Source: Spirochaetales bacterium
GTDB lineage: Bacteria; Spirochaetota; Spirochaetia; Sphaerochaetales; Sphaerochaetaceae
NCBI GenBank assembly: GCA_017629575.1
Contig: JAGBWX010000019.1
Location: 1-43,453 of the forward strand
DNA length: 43,453 bases
Reading direction: 5' to 3'
This document shows, one piece after another, positions 8,699 through 15,379 of the stretch. The notes below the pieces were generated by a model, which saw only the letters and a list, made by a program, of their open reading frames with translations, ran no database searches and was not told the origin of the DNA. Each line of letters opens with the position of its first letter. Positions within the stretch are counted from its first letter, which is position 1. The position numbers and the translations under genes are program-made.

Positions 8699-9103
8699 AT
8701 GGCAGTTCATAGAAATACAATGCAGAAGGAAATTACATACGATGCTGTAGCAGAGTATATGGGTCACCCAAATGCAGAGGAAGTCTATGAAATAGTAAAT
8801 AAGAAATATCCTACTATTTCCAAGGCCACTGTATATAGAAATTTGAAGACACTTGCTGAAGAGGGCAAGCTTAGAAGGATTGAATCTCACTCTAAGCTCA
8901 CTGAGACAAGATATGATCTTACTCTTTCAATTCACTCTCACGGCGTATGTGCAAAATGTGGTAAAATAGTGGATGTAGATGTTCTTGGTGAAGAGAATAT
9001 CGAAGTTAGCTCGATTTCTAGAGAAGACGGTTTTGAACTGTTGTCTCATGAGATAATATTTGAAGGAATCTGCAAGGAGTGCAGAGCCAATAAGGAGAAT
9101 TAA
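8699..9103 (+). CDS. Fur-family regulator, PerR-like peroxide sensor
   Basis: Metal-dependent repressor of 134 residues. It has an N-terminal winged helix with the '[22 protein letters not shown]' recognition region, the metal segment '[14 protein letters not shown]' (HxH plus CxxC), and a second CxxC, CKEC, at the C terminus, giving the structural zinc site. PerR and Fur are hard to separate by eye. I favour PerR because the gene is followed after two bases by rubrerythrin, a peroxide-reducing protein that is a standard PerR target. The ATG has AAGGA six bases upstream. Likely autoregulated through the inverted repeat at 8668-8683. Confidence 0.85.
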   Translation: MAVHRNTMQKEITYDAVAEYMGHPNAEEVYEIVNKKYPTISKATVYRNLKTLAEEGKLRRIESHSKLTETRYDLTLSIHSHGVCAKCGKIVDVDVLGEENIEVSSISREDGFELLSHEIIFEGICKECRANKEN

Positions 9104-9105
9104 AA

Positions 9106-9645
9106 ATGGAACTTAAGGGATCTAGAACAGAACAGAACCTCCAGACAGCATTCGCTGGAGAAAGCCAGGCAAGAAACAAGTACACATATTTTGCATCAAA
9201 GGCTAAGAAAGAAGGTTATGAACAGATTGCTGCACTCTTCTTAGAGACAGCAGAGAACGAAAAGGAGCATGCAAAGCTCTGGTTCAAGCTTCTTGAAGGT
9301 GGAGAGATCAAGTCAACAGCTGAAAACCTCAAGGCTGCAGCAGAAGGCGAAAACTACGAATGGACAGATATGTATGCTGAATTTGCTAAGGTAGCAGATG
9401 AAGAAGGCTTCACAAAGATTGCTGCTCTCTTCAGAGGCGTTGCAAAGATTGAAGCTGAGCATGAAAAGAGATATCTTGCTCTCTTAAAGAATGTTGAGGA
9501 AGGCCTCGTATTCTCAAGAGACGGCGAAATGGTTTGGAAGTGCAGAAACTGTGGCCATATCGTAATTGGTAAGAAGGCTCCTGGTCTCTGCCCTGTATGT
9601 GCACATCCTCAGGCATACTTCGAAATTATCGCAGAAAACTATTAA
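9106..9645 (+). CDS. rbr: Rubrerythrin
   Basis: Non-haem di-iron peroxidase that reduces H2O2 in anaerobes and microaerophiles. The 179 residues comprise a ferritin-like four-helix domain (about 1-135) with the di-iron ligands in '[12 protein letters not shown]', '[11 protein letters not shown]' and '[10 protein letters not shown]', then a C-terminal rubredoxin domain with CRNC and CPVC knuckles binding one iron. Both parts are complete. It starts two bases after the perR stop, with AAGGAG inside the end of perR as ribosome site, so the two are one operon. It points to an anaerobic or oxygen-sensitive host. A strong terminator follows. Confidence 0.95.
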   Translation: MELKGSRTEQNLQTAFAGESQARNKYTYFASKAKKEGYEQIAALFLETAENEKEHAKLWFKLLEGGEIKSTAENLKAAAEGENYEWTDMYAEFAKVADEEGFTKIAALFRGVAKIEAEHEKRYLALLKNVEEGLVFSRDGEMVWKCRNCGHIVIGKKAPGLCPVCAHPQAYFEIIAENY

Positions 9646-9661
9646 TAGATTTCAATGATAG

Positions 9662-9693
9662 AAATGGGACACTCAAAAGGTGTCCCATTTTTT
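9662..9693. terminator. Bidirectional terminator between rbr and the pfkB operon
   Basis: Perfect 11-base stem AAATGGGACAC (9662-9672) / GTGTCCCATTT (9680-9690) with loop TCAAAAG, T-run to 9693 on the plus strand. On the minus strand the stem ends in a shorter TTT run, so it can also end the converging transcript, whose last stop codon lies at 9692-9694. Confidence 0.8.
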
Positions 9694-9907
9694 ATTCTTC
9701 ATCCTCATCATCTTCTTTGTTGTGTGAGGTCATCTTATGTCTTTTTGAATATGTGATATCTACAATGACTACAGATAATAGCAAGCCTGCATAGTGGATT
9801 ATCGAAAAGCTATTAGCAGCACCAGATATTTTCAAAACTAATATTATGGCTGCATACCAAATAATCCACTTCAAGAGCCTTTTAAATAGCTCCGTCTTAT
9901 TTACCAT
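9692..9907 (-). CDS. Small two-helix membrane protein with acidic tail
   Basis: I do not recognise the family. From ATG at 9907 it has 71 residues: a basic N terminus (NKTELFKRLLK), a hydrophobic helix 'WIIWYAAIILVLKISGA', a second helix 'IIHYAGLLLSVVIVDITY', a basic stretch KRHK and the strongly acidic end KEDDEDEE. An in-frame TTG at 9913 is an alternative start. The start overlaps the pfkB 3' end by 11 bases in another frame, with GAGG nine bases upstream, and the stop sits exactly at the terminator. That tight fit, plus two clean membrane helices, argues for a real gene cotranscribed with pfkB. Its function is unknown. Confidence 0.6.
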   Translation of the reverse strand: MVNKTELFKRLLKWIIWYAAIILVLKISGAANSFSIIHYAGLLLSVVIVDITYSKRHKMTSHNKEDDEDEE

Positions 9908-10895
9908 TAGCAATATCCTCGATAGTCGATTTGATGCCTTCTATTCTATTTTCAGGAAACTGAGCGCCAATCTGAGCTATTATTTCACCTGCAAGATAAG
10001 AAGCTATTCTACCTGTTGTTTCCATATCATAGCCCTTTAAAAAGCCATATAGGAATCCTGCTGCATAAGTGTCTCCAGCACCTGTTGTATCAATTGGATT
10101 GTCCGTTCCATAAAGAGGAATTTCGTATATAACTCTATTGCAGGAGATATATGAACCCTTCTTTCCATTTTTGACAACAGCAATTGGACATAGCTTTCCA
10201 AGAGATTTGCAGCATTCATATGCATCGTAGTTATCTAATAAGAATCTAGCTTCTTCGCTGTTGGCAAAGACGATGTCACAATAGTTTTCTATTAACTCTA
10301 GGAAGGTCTGTCTATAGCGTCCTACCGCAAAAGGATCTGCGACGTCGAATGCAATCTTCTTGCCATTTTTCTTGAAGATATCCAGAACTTTCTTTACAGC
10401 TCCCTTCTGGCATTCTGTATCCCACATATAGCCTGTGAAATAGAATAGGTCTGCATTCTCTGCGCTCTCTACGACAACATCTTCTGGGCCAAACATCCTA
10501 TTAGCTCCAAGGAAGGTGTTCATTGTTCTTTCCTTATCTGCTGTAAGGAGAATGATTGATGTGCCTGTAACTGCATCTTTGTCTACGCATTCATCCACTA
10601 CACCACACTCAGTAAGGCGCTTTCTATACATAGCACCAAGCTCATCCTTTCCAACTCCACCAGCGAGAGTTGTCTGGATTCCCAATGATCTAAGAGTAAC
10701 CATAGTATTAGGACAAGAACCGCCAGGAGAGTACTTGATGTCTTTGTCTTTTGTGTATTCGACAATCTCTGCCTGTCTGTCACTGTCTATTAACAGCATT
10801 GTCCCCTTGTTGAGTCCAAGCTTTGAGAGGTCTTCCTCTTCAACTGAGCACAAATAATCAATTAGTGGATTTCCAATTCCATATACAGAAGCCAT
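9897..10895 (-). CDS. PfkB-family kinase, adenosine-kinase-like
   Basis: Sugar or nucleoside kinase of the ribokinase fold, 332 residues. The N-terminal PfkB signature region is 'SPGGSCPNTMVTLRSLGI', and the C-terminal one is DTTGAGDTYAAGFLYG with the catalytic Asp of the GAGD anion hole. 'GNPLIDYLCSV' at the start and 'MNTFLGANRMF' in the middle resemble adenosine kinases more than ribokinases or fructokinases, so nucleoside salvage is my first guess; the substrate is not certain. The ATG has no Shine-Dalgarno but lies six bases behind a perfect TATAAT, suggesting a leaderless message. A small membrane protein gene overlaps its 3' end. Confidence 0.82.
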   Translation of the reverse strand: MASVYGIGNPLIDYLCSVEEEDLSKLGLNKGTMLLIDSDRQAEIVEYTKDKDIKYSPGGSCPNTMVTLRSLGIQTTLAGGVGKDELGAMYRKRLTECGVVDECVDKDAVTGTSIILLTADKERTMNTFLGANRMFGPEDVVVESAENADLFYFTGYMWDTECQKGAVKKVLDIFKKNGKKIAFDVADPFAVGRYRQTFLELIENYCDIVFANSEEARFLLDNYDAYECCKSLGKLCPIAVVKNGKKGSYISCNRVIYEIPLYGTDNPIDTTGAGDTYAAGFLYGFLKGYDMETTGRIASYLAGEIIAQIGAQFPENRIEGIKSTIEDIANGK

Positions 10896-10901
10896 GGTTT
10901 G

Positions 10902-10930
10902 ATTATAACTCTGATGCCATCTTCAAACAA
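10902..10930 (-). promoter_or_regulatory. Leaderless-type promoter of the pfkB gene
   Basis: Read on the minus strand: TTGTTT (10930-10925), 17 bases, perfect TATAAT (10907-10902), six bases, ATG (10895). Transcription would be expected to start at or next to the ATG. No Shine-Dalgarno is present. Confidence 0.7.
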
Positions 10931-10998
10931 TATTATTCATTTTCTTAGATAAGGTATAAAAATTGCGAGATATTGGATTTATATATCAGGAGGTTATC

Positions 10999-11424
10999 AT
11001 GAACCATTTGAATAATCTTTTGATTGAAGGGGTCTTGGTCATGGATCCAGAGACCATCGCACTTGCTAAGGAGTCAAAGAGTAAGTTAGTAAAATTCTCC
11101 ATAGCATCGGATCGTATCTATATCGATAAGGAGGGTGTTAAGCAAAAGGATACATTATTTCTACCTGTTTTAGTTTGGGGAAGCCTTGCTGACATGTGTC
11201 TTTCCCATCTTAGTAAGGGAATAACTGTTCGTTTGGTTGGCAGGCTCAAAATGAACAGATGGGAAACTACAGCAGGTGAAAAAAGGACAAGCATAGAGCT
11301 TATTGCCCAGCATGTTGAGTACAAGAAGTACACCAATAAAAAGAAGGAGGAAACCGTTGTAATGGAGGAAAAAGAAGGAGAATCAGACACTCTGTCTGAA
11401 TCTATTGTCCTCTATAGAATATGA
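10999..11424 (+). CDS. ssb: Single-stranded DNA-binding protein, atypical C terminus
   Basis: OB-fold protein that coats single-stranded DNA. From ATG 10999 (AGGAGG at 10988-10993, five-base gap) it has 141 residues; an earlier in-frame ATG at 10963 lacks such a site. The OB core is seen in 'KLVKFSIASDRIYIDKEGV', 'FLPVLVWGSLADMCLSHLSKGITVRLVGRLKMNRWET' and 'RTSIELIAQHVEYKKY'. The tail is acidic but ends in ...SIVLYRI, not in the usual DDDIPF partner-binding tip. It is not in the common rpsF-ssb-rpsR position. It may be a second SSB with a special role, possibly linked to the DnaA-box region just downstream. A TATAAA at 10955-10960 may be its -10. Confidence 0.85.
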   Translation: MNHLNNLLIEGVLVMDPETIALAKESKSKLVKFSIASDRIYIDKEGVKQKDTLFLPVLVWGSLADMCLSHLSKGITVRLVGRLKMNRWETTAGEKRTSIELIAQHVEYKKYTNKKKEETVVMEEKEGESDTLSESIVLYRI

Positions 11425-11430
11425 GTTGTG

Positions 11431-11448
11431 GCCGCAGTATTCTGCGGC
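11431..11448 (+). terminator. Weak terminator-like hairpin after ssb
   Basis: GCCGCAG (11431-11437), loop TATT, CTGCGGC (11442-11448), starting six bases after the ssb stop. It is followed by ATTATTTG rather than a clean T-run, so termination may be inefficient. Confidence 0.45.
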
Positions 11449-11516
11449 ATTATTTGCATCTAATCATGTAATTCTATGTAGTTAAAGGTATTATTCCAGC
11501 GAAACACTATATGTAG

Positions 11517-11787
11517 TTTTCCCCACGTTTTCCACATTGTAAAATAACCATGTGGAAACATGTTTAAAAGTATTTTTACCTAGACATAATTGGCCATTAT
11601 GTCTATTAACTTTTTTATATACTTAAATATATATTATATAAAGAATTAAGTATTTCTAAGGTAATCAAAATTTAACCATTTTTATATAACTTTTTTATAA
11701 TTATTTGATGTTAAAAGATATGTGGAAAACTGTTTTTTATTTGAGTTTTCCACATTAATTCCCCACCTTTATAGGAGGTTATCCACA
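11517..11787. other. oriC-like region 2: DnaA boxes flanking a very A+T-rich core
   Basis: The stretch 11425-11846 has no gene. TTTTCCACA occurs at 11528-11536 and 11746-11754 (plus) and at 11721-11729 (minus). GTTTCCACA is at 11551-11559 (minus), and a perfect consensus TTATCCACA at 11779-11787 (plus). TTTTCCCCA at 11517-11525 is one off. Between the two clusters lies a core of about 155 bases (about 11566-11720) with only about 16% G+C by hand count. It contains the 12-mer AACTTTTTTATA twice (11608-11619, 11688-11699). The pattern is that of an unwinding element between DnaA-box clusters. It lies 10 kb from the dnaA-dnaN gap, between ssb and an AAA+ gene. Confidence 0.65.
11581..11605. repeat. 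Perfect inverted repeat inside oriC-like region 2
   Basis: TAGACATAAT (11581-11590), TGGCC, ATTATGTCTA (11596-11605): perfect ten-base arms with a five-base centre, in the left part of the A+T-rich core. It has no T-run and no adjacent gene end, so it looks like a protein-binding palindrome rather than a terminator. Confidence 0.6.
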
Positions 11788-11846
11788 TTATCGTAAAACT
11801 CTATTTTATAGGGACTTATAAAAAAGTGAGAAATAATGACACACCA

Positions 11847-12956
11847 TTATCCTAGTGTTTCGAGGTCAAGAATTGAGTAGTTTGGAGTATATGTTCTGCC
11901 TTCTTCTTGAAGCTCATGTATTAGACTGATTTCTTTGTAAAGCTCTCGTATATTTCCCTTCCAAGGACGATTGAATAGAACATCATAGTCTCTTACTCGA
12001 TATCTTAGAATATTGTGTCTTTGTTCGTAATCCTGAACTAATTCTGGTATATCTTCTTCATGCTCAGCTAAATCTGGCATTCGTATTTCTCTTTCAGCAA
12101 TTCTGTAGTAGAAGTCATATCTTAGCTTACCAGTTCTTAGCAGCTCTTCTAATGGAATGTTGCTTGCTGTCACTATTCTGAAGTCAGATACAATCTCCTT
12201 GTCTGTTCCAACACATCTATACCTTCCACTGTCGATTGTGTCGAGTAGGAGTTCTTGAAGCTGGTGCGACATATTCTCTATCTCATCAAGGAAGAGGGTT
12301 GATTTATCAGCATTTTTGATAAAGCCGCTTCGTGGGGAGGATGAACCTGTGTAAGAGCCTTTTGAATGTCCAAAGAAGCTGCTTTCGATTAGTCCTGAAT
12401 TGGCAAAAGCTCCGCAGTTTACGTAGATCATATTCTTATTGTTCTTGCTAGAGAGGTGATGGAGCCTTCTTGCTGCATTATTTTTACCAGTGCCTGTATT
12501 TCCAGAGAAGTGCACTGCATAATCTGTTTTGGCGTACTTTTCAATCTTTCCCCTTACATTCTCCATTACATCAGAAGAACCGATTAAAGCAATTTCCCTT
12601 TTTTCTTCCTTCTTCATTCCTTCAGATAAGACAATATTGATGAAGTCTTTCAATGAATCTATTTCCAATGGCCTTGGAAAGAATCTTATTGAGCAGAATT
12701 TCTCTAGAGGATGATAGTTCTCCTTTCCTTGTGTGTAATAGCAAAGCACAGGACACTTCATATTTAGAAGCTCCTGGGCCCTTATTGATTTTTCTATGTT
12801 TGGAATATCTATTATTGCAATATCCGTTTTGTAAATAGCTATTCTTGATAGCATTTCAAGTGAATCCAATATGATTACGTCACAACACGGCAATAAACTT
12901 TTAAGGTAAGAGTACTTACCCTTTTCTTCTACAATAAAAACATACTTCATTTTCAC
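11847..12956 (-). CDS. Sigma-54-activator-type AAA+ protein with receiver-like N terminus, no DNA-binding domain
   Basis: 369 residues. Residues 1-110 resemble a response-regulator receiver: a possible phospho-acceptor Asp50 lies in IAIIDI, but the conserved Lys of the 'KP' motif is Arg (FFPRP). Residues 120-350 form an enhancer-binding-protein AAA+ module with Walker A GNTGTGKN (152-159), Walker B LFLDEIEN (221-228) and the 'LRYDFYYRIAEREIRMPDL' segment. The sigma-54 contact loop GAFTGA is altered to GSYTGS (200-205), keeping the Thr. The protein ends soon after the 'RPWKGNIRELYKEI' helices, with no Fis-type helix-turn-helix. Whether it still activates sigma-54 RNA polymerase is uncertain; an adaptor or ATPase switch is possible. 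AGGGGTG serves as ribosome site. Confidence 0.75.
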   Translation of the reverse strand: MKMKYVFIVEEKGKYSYLKSLLPCCDVIILDSLEMLSRIAIYKTDIAIIDIPNIEKSIRAQELLNMKCPVLCYYTQGKENYHPLEKFCSIRFFPRPLEIDSLKDFINIVLSEGMKKEEKREIALIGSSDVMENVRGKIEKYAKTDYAVHFSGNTGTGKNNAARRLHHLSSKNNKNMIYVNCGAFANSGLIESSFFGHSKGSYTGSSSPRSGFIKNADKSTLFLDEIENMSHQLQELLLDTIDSGRYRCVGTDKEIVSDFRIVTASNIPLEELLRTGKLRYDFYYRIAEREIRMPDLAEHEEDIPELVQDYEQRHNILRYRVRDYDVLFNRPWKGNIRELYKEISLIHELQEEGRTYTPNYSILDLETLG

Positions 12957-12967
12957 CCCTGGTTTAT

Positions 12968-12982
12968 AGCTTCTAAGAAGCT
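12968..12982. repeat. Palindrome just upstream of the AAA+ gene
   Basis: AGCTTC-TAA-GAAGCT (12968-12982), 11 bases before the start codon of the minus-strand AAA+ gene and next to its ribosome site. It could be an operator or a translation-controlling hairpin. The rest of the 102-base gap to rsmE is A+T-rich without clear signals. Confidence 0.4.
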
Positions 12983-13058
12983 CGGGGCTATGTTAAGTGT
13001 ATAAATAAATATTTAGTATTATTTATATAGCAATATGCATATCTTTGCTTGAAAGACT

Positions 13059-13799
13059 TTATCCTTGAAGCAATGTCTGGAGGGACGCTGCTGTATATAT
13101 TGCTGCTGTTTCTGCTCTGAGGATGTTTGTGTTCAATAGAACAGTGGCAAAACCTCTATTTTCTGCCTTTTCGCATTCGCTATTGGAGAACCCGCCCTCT
13201 GGTCCAATAAAGCATCCATATTCTTTCTCTCCATCCATGTTCTTTACTGCAGATGTAAGGGAAAGAGTTCTTCCTCTTGTGCTTTGATGGAGGATCATGG
13301 AATTCTTTGGAGCCTCTTCGATTGCCTTGTCAAAGTCGATTGGGCCCTCAAGGATTGGGCTTTTTGCTCCTGATTGCTGTACAGCTTCTCTGACAATAGA
13401 TTCAAGTCTTTCTCTCTGGTGTACAGTGAAGTCTTTTTCCTGAACAAACTCTGTCTTAACAAAAACAATCTTCTTAACACCCATTTCTGTCAGTGCTTTT
13501 ACGACAAGTTCGTTCTTCTTTCCTTTGAGAATAGATATGAACATTGTGATAGGGAAAAACTCTCCCTTATAGCCAGAAAGGCCATCTAGGAGAGTTTCCT
13601 CTGGATTTTCGGTGCTATCGAGAGTGAGTGTATCATCATCGATAAGCTCTGCCTTATAGTAGTTTTCCTTTCTATCCTTTGCTGTGAAGACAGTTCCTCT
13701 TTCAAGGCGAAGAACCTTGCTGAGATACTGTTTTTCCTTTGCCCTTAATGTGTAGATTCTGTCTCCGTTATAGTCTCCAGATAGCAGGAATATCCTCAT
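13059..13799 (-). CDS. rsmE: 16S rRNA (uracil-1498 N3)-methyltransferase RsmE
   Basis: SAM-dependent SPOUT-class methyltransferase modifying U1498 of 16S rRNA, 246 residues. The C-terminal knotted domain shows the RsmE/DUF558 signatures: 'KGKKNELVVKALTEMGVKKIVF', 'ESIVREAVQQSGAKSP', CFIGPEGGFSNSECEKAE and 'LNTNILRAETAAIYTAASL', which form the SAM pocket. The N-terminal PUA-like domain covers about the first 70 residues (LSKVLRLERG). Its start codon overlaps the stop of the protease gene by four bases (ATGA), so both are in one operon. This coupling to a ctp-type protease is probably positional only. Confidence 0.93.
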   Translation of the reverse strand: MRIFLLSGDYNGDRIYTLRAKEKQYLSKVLRLERGTVFTAKDRKENYYKAELIDDDTLTLDSTENPEETLLDGLSGYKGEFFPITMFISILKGKKNELVVKALTEMGVKKIVFVKTEFVQEKDFTVHQRERLESIVREAVQQSGAKSPILEGPIDFDKAIEEAPKNSMILHQSTRGRTLSLTSAVKNMDGEKEYGCFIGPEGGFSNSECEKAENRGFATVLLNTNILRAETAAIYTAASLQTLLQG

Positions 13800-15256
13800 A
13801 GTCCTTTAATTACCTCAATTGCCTTACGAAGAGTCTTATCGAAATCAGGATCTGCGATAGGTCTATCTTCATAATCTAGAGAATAAATATATTCATTTCT
13901 CATCAAGAGTTGCAAGAGCTCCTGTGGTACCTTTGAATCTTTATGGTACTCAGCGAAGTTCTCAATGTTTTCCCTTGAGTATTCAGGATACTTTTCAAGC
14001 CACTGTGCAAAGTAGTCACCTTTCATGAACTCGGCATAAGCTTCAAGCTCTTCGTCTGTGTATTCAATGGACTCGACGATGTAGTCTGGTGTGATTCCAA
14101 CACCATGGATATTATTGCTGTTTGGTGTGTAATAGCTAGCAGTTGTAATGTTAAGGTAGCCACCCATATAAGGAATAATGCTTTGCATGATGCCCTTGCC
14201 ATATGTCTGTGAACCAACAACGATTGCCCTACCATTTTCCTGAAGAGCTGCTGTAAGGATTTCACTTGCTGATGCAGTTCCTTCATTTACAAGAATTACG
14301 AGAGGCATCTTATTGTTTACTGCAAGTGTGGATGATGCTGTGTATACAATATCTCTATTATCAGAGCTTTCCTTGAAGCCTGTTGTAAGAAGCGTTACAT
14401 CCTTTACAAACATATTGGCAATTGAGAGAGCGGAATCTACAAGGCCTCCGCCATTGTTTCTCAAGTCAATAATGAGGCTTCTGGCGCCCATATCGATCAG
14501 TTCCTTGATATGGTTGAATACGCTTTCGTATGTAGACTGGCTGAACTGAGAGATTGTCAGATATCCAATATTGCCGCTCAGGAGCTGTATTTCGCTTGTA
14601 GGTGTTGTTACAACTTCTGGCATCAGTGTGATATCGAATACGGAAGAACCTCTATGAACTGTGAGAGTAACTGGCTCACCAGCCTTTCCCCTCATTTTCT
14701 TTGATGCTTCGGTTGCATTGAGTTCTGAGATATCTTCTCCATTGATGTGGCTGACTAAGTCGTTGGCTCTAATTCCCGCTCTATCTGCAGGTCCACCAGG
14801 GAATGGGGATGTGATAATGATCATATACGTTTCAGGATCTTCAGGATCGATGTATTCAGGATTTACCTTTGTAAGGTATGTTCCAATACCAACATATGAA
14901 CCCTCAGTTTCCTCTTCAAACTCTTCAGCATCAGTAGGTCTGATGAAATATGAGTACTTATCGCCAAGAGAGTTGACCATTGCTTCAATAAGGTCAAGCT
15001 GCATTTCGTTTGTATCTATATCGTATAGAAAGTTGCTGTTCAGGAAGGTATATACGTTTCCCAAAGAATATAAGAGTTCATTGAGAGATATTTGGGCAAC
15101 GTCATTCTTCAGACTTGTCTTATATCCATCATTCTGTACATCAAATTCACCCTGTCTTGTGATAGTCAGCTGTTTTGTTTGGGTGTTATCTTGAGCTGAA
15201 AGTGTCAGTAACGCAACGAATATTAAAATTATGGTTGTATAAAGCTTCTTTTTCAT
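13796..15256 (-). CDS. C-terminal processing peptidase (S41 family) with PDZ domain
   Basis: Secreted serine protease of 486 residues. A signal peptide (MKKKLYTTIILIFVALLTLSA) directs it to the periplasm. A helical N-terminal region is followed by a PDZ domain (about 115-210; 'GPADRAGIRANDLVSHINGE') and the S41 core. Catalytic Ser329 lies in EGTASASEI and Lys354 in TYGKGIMQS, spaced 25 as in other CtpA proteases; 'LIIDLRNNGGGLVDSA' is the conserved substrate-side stretch. After about residue 400 comes a C-terminal helical extension. CtpA-type enzymes trim C termini of periplasmic proteins. The ATG lacks a Shine-Dalgarno; a TAAAAT box lies six bases upstream. Confidence 0.92.
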   Translation of the reverse strand: MKKKLYTTIILIFVALLTLSAQDNTQTKQLTITRQGEFDVQNDGYKTSLKNDVAQISLNELLYSLGNVYTFLNSNFLYDIDTNEMQLDLIEAMVNSLGDKYSYFIRPTDAEEFEEETEGSYVGIGTYLTKVNPEYIDPEDPETYMIIITSPFPGGPADRAGIRANDLVSHINGEDISELNATEASKKMRGKAGEPVTLTVHRGSSVFDITLMPEVVTTPTSEIQLLSGNIGYLTISQFSQSTYESVFNHIKELIDMGARSLIIDLRNNGGGLVDSALSIANMFVKDVTLLTTGFKESSDNRDIVYTASSTLAVNNKMPLVILVNEGTASASEILTAALQENGRAIVVGSQTYGKGIMQSIIPYMGGYLNITTASYYTPNSNNIHGVGITPDYIVESIEYTDEELEAYAEFMKGDYFAQWLEKYPEYSRENIENFAEYHKDSKVPQELLQLLMRNEYIYSLDYEDRPIADPDFDKTLRKAIEVIKGL

Positions 15257-15262
15257 ACTTAA

Positions 15263-15291
15263 ATTTTAATACAGAATGGCGATAAAGAAAT
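15263..15291 (-). promoter_or_regulatory. Possible leaderless-type promoter of the S41 peptidase gene
   Basis: Minus strand: TAAAAT (15268-15263), six bases, ATG (15256). The -35 at 17 bases (ATTTCT, 15291-15286) is poor, so this rests mainly on the -10 and the absence of a Shine-Dalgarno. It lies divergently to the lgt promoter in the same 123-base gap. Confidence 0.4.
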
Positions 15292-15344
15292 AAGATTTGT
15301 GTGAATTTATGTGAACCAAATATGTGTTTCATGTGTTGCAATAA

Positions 15345-15373
15345 TTGCAAATAGCCATGCAAAGTAATAAAAT
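15345..15373 (+). promoter_or_regulatory. Leaderless-type promoter of lgt
   Basis: TTGCAA (15345-15350), 17 bases, TAAAAT (15368-15373), six bases, ATG (15380). No Shine-Dalgarno precedes the ATG (CCATCT). Confidence 0.65.
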
Positions 15374-15379
15374 CCATCT

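Noticed and set aside
8591-8890. 99-codon minus-strand ORF across the perR promoter
   Set aside because: It covers the promoter and the start of perR on the opposite strand, has no family resemblance and no ribosome site.
11833-11850. ATAATG/CATTAT hairpin at the end of the AAA+ gene as terminator
   Set aside because: Six weak A/T-rich pairs and an interrupted T-run; possible but not convincing.
14661-15194. 177-codon plus-strand ORF opposite the S41 peptidase
   Set aside because: Antisense to the PDZ and N-terminal coding region; Ser-rich low-complexity product and no start signals.
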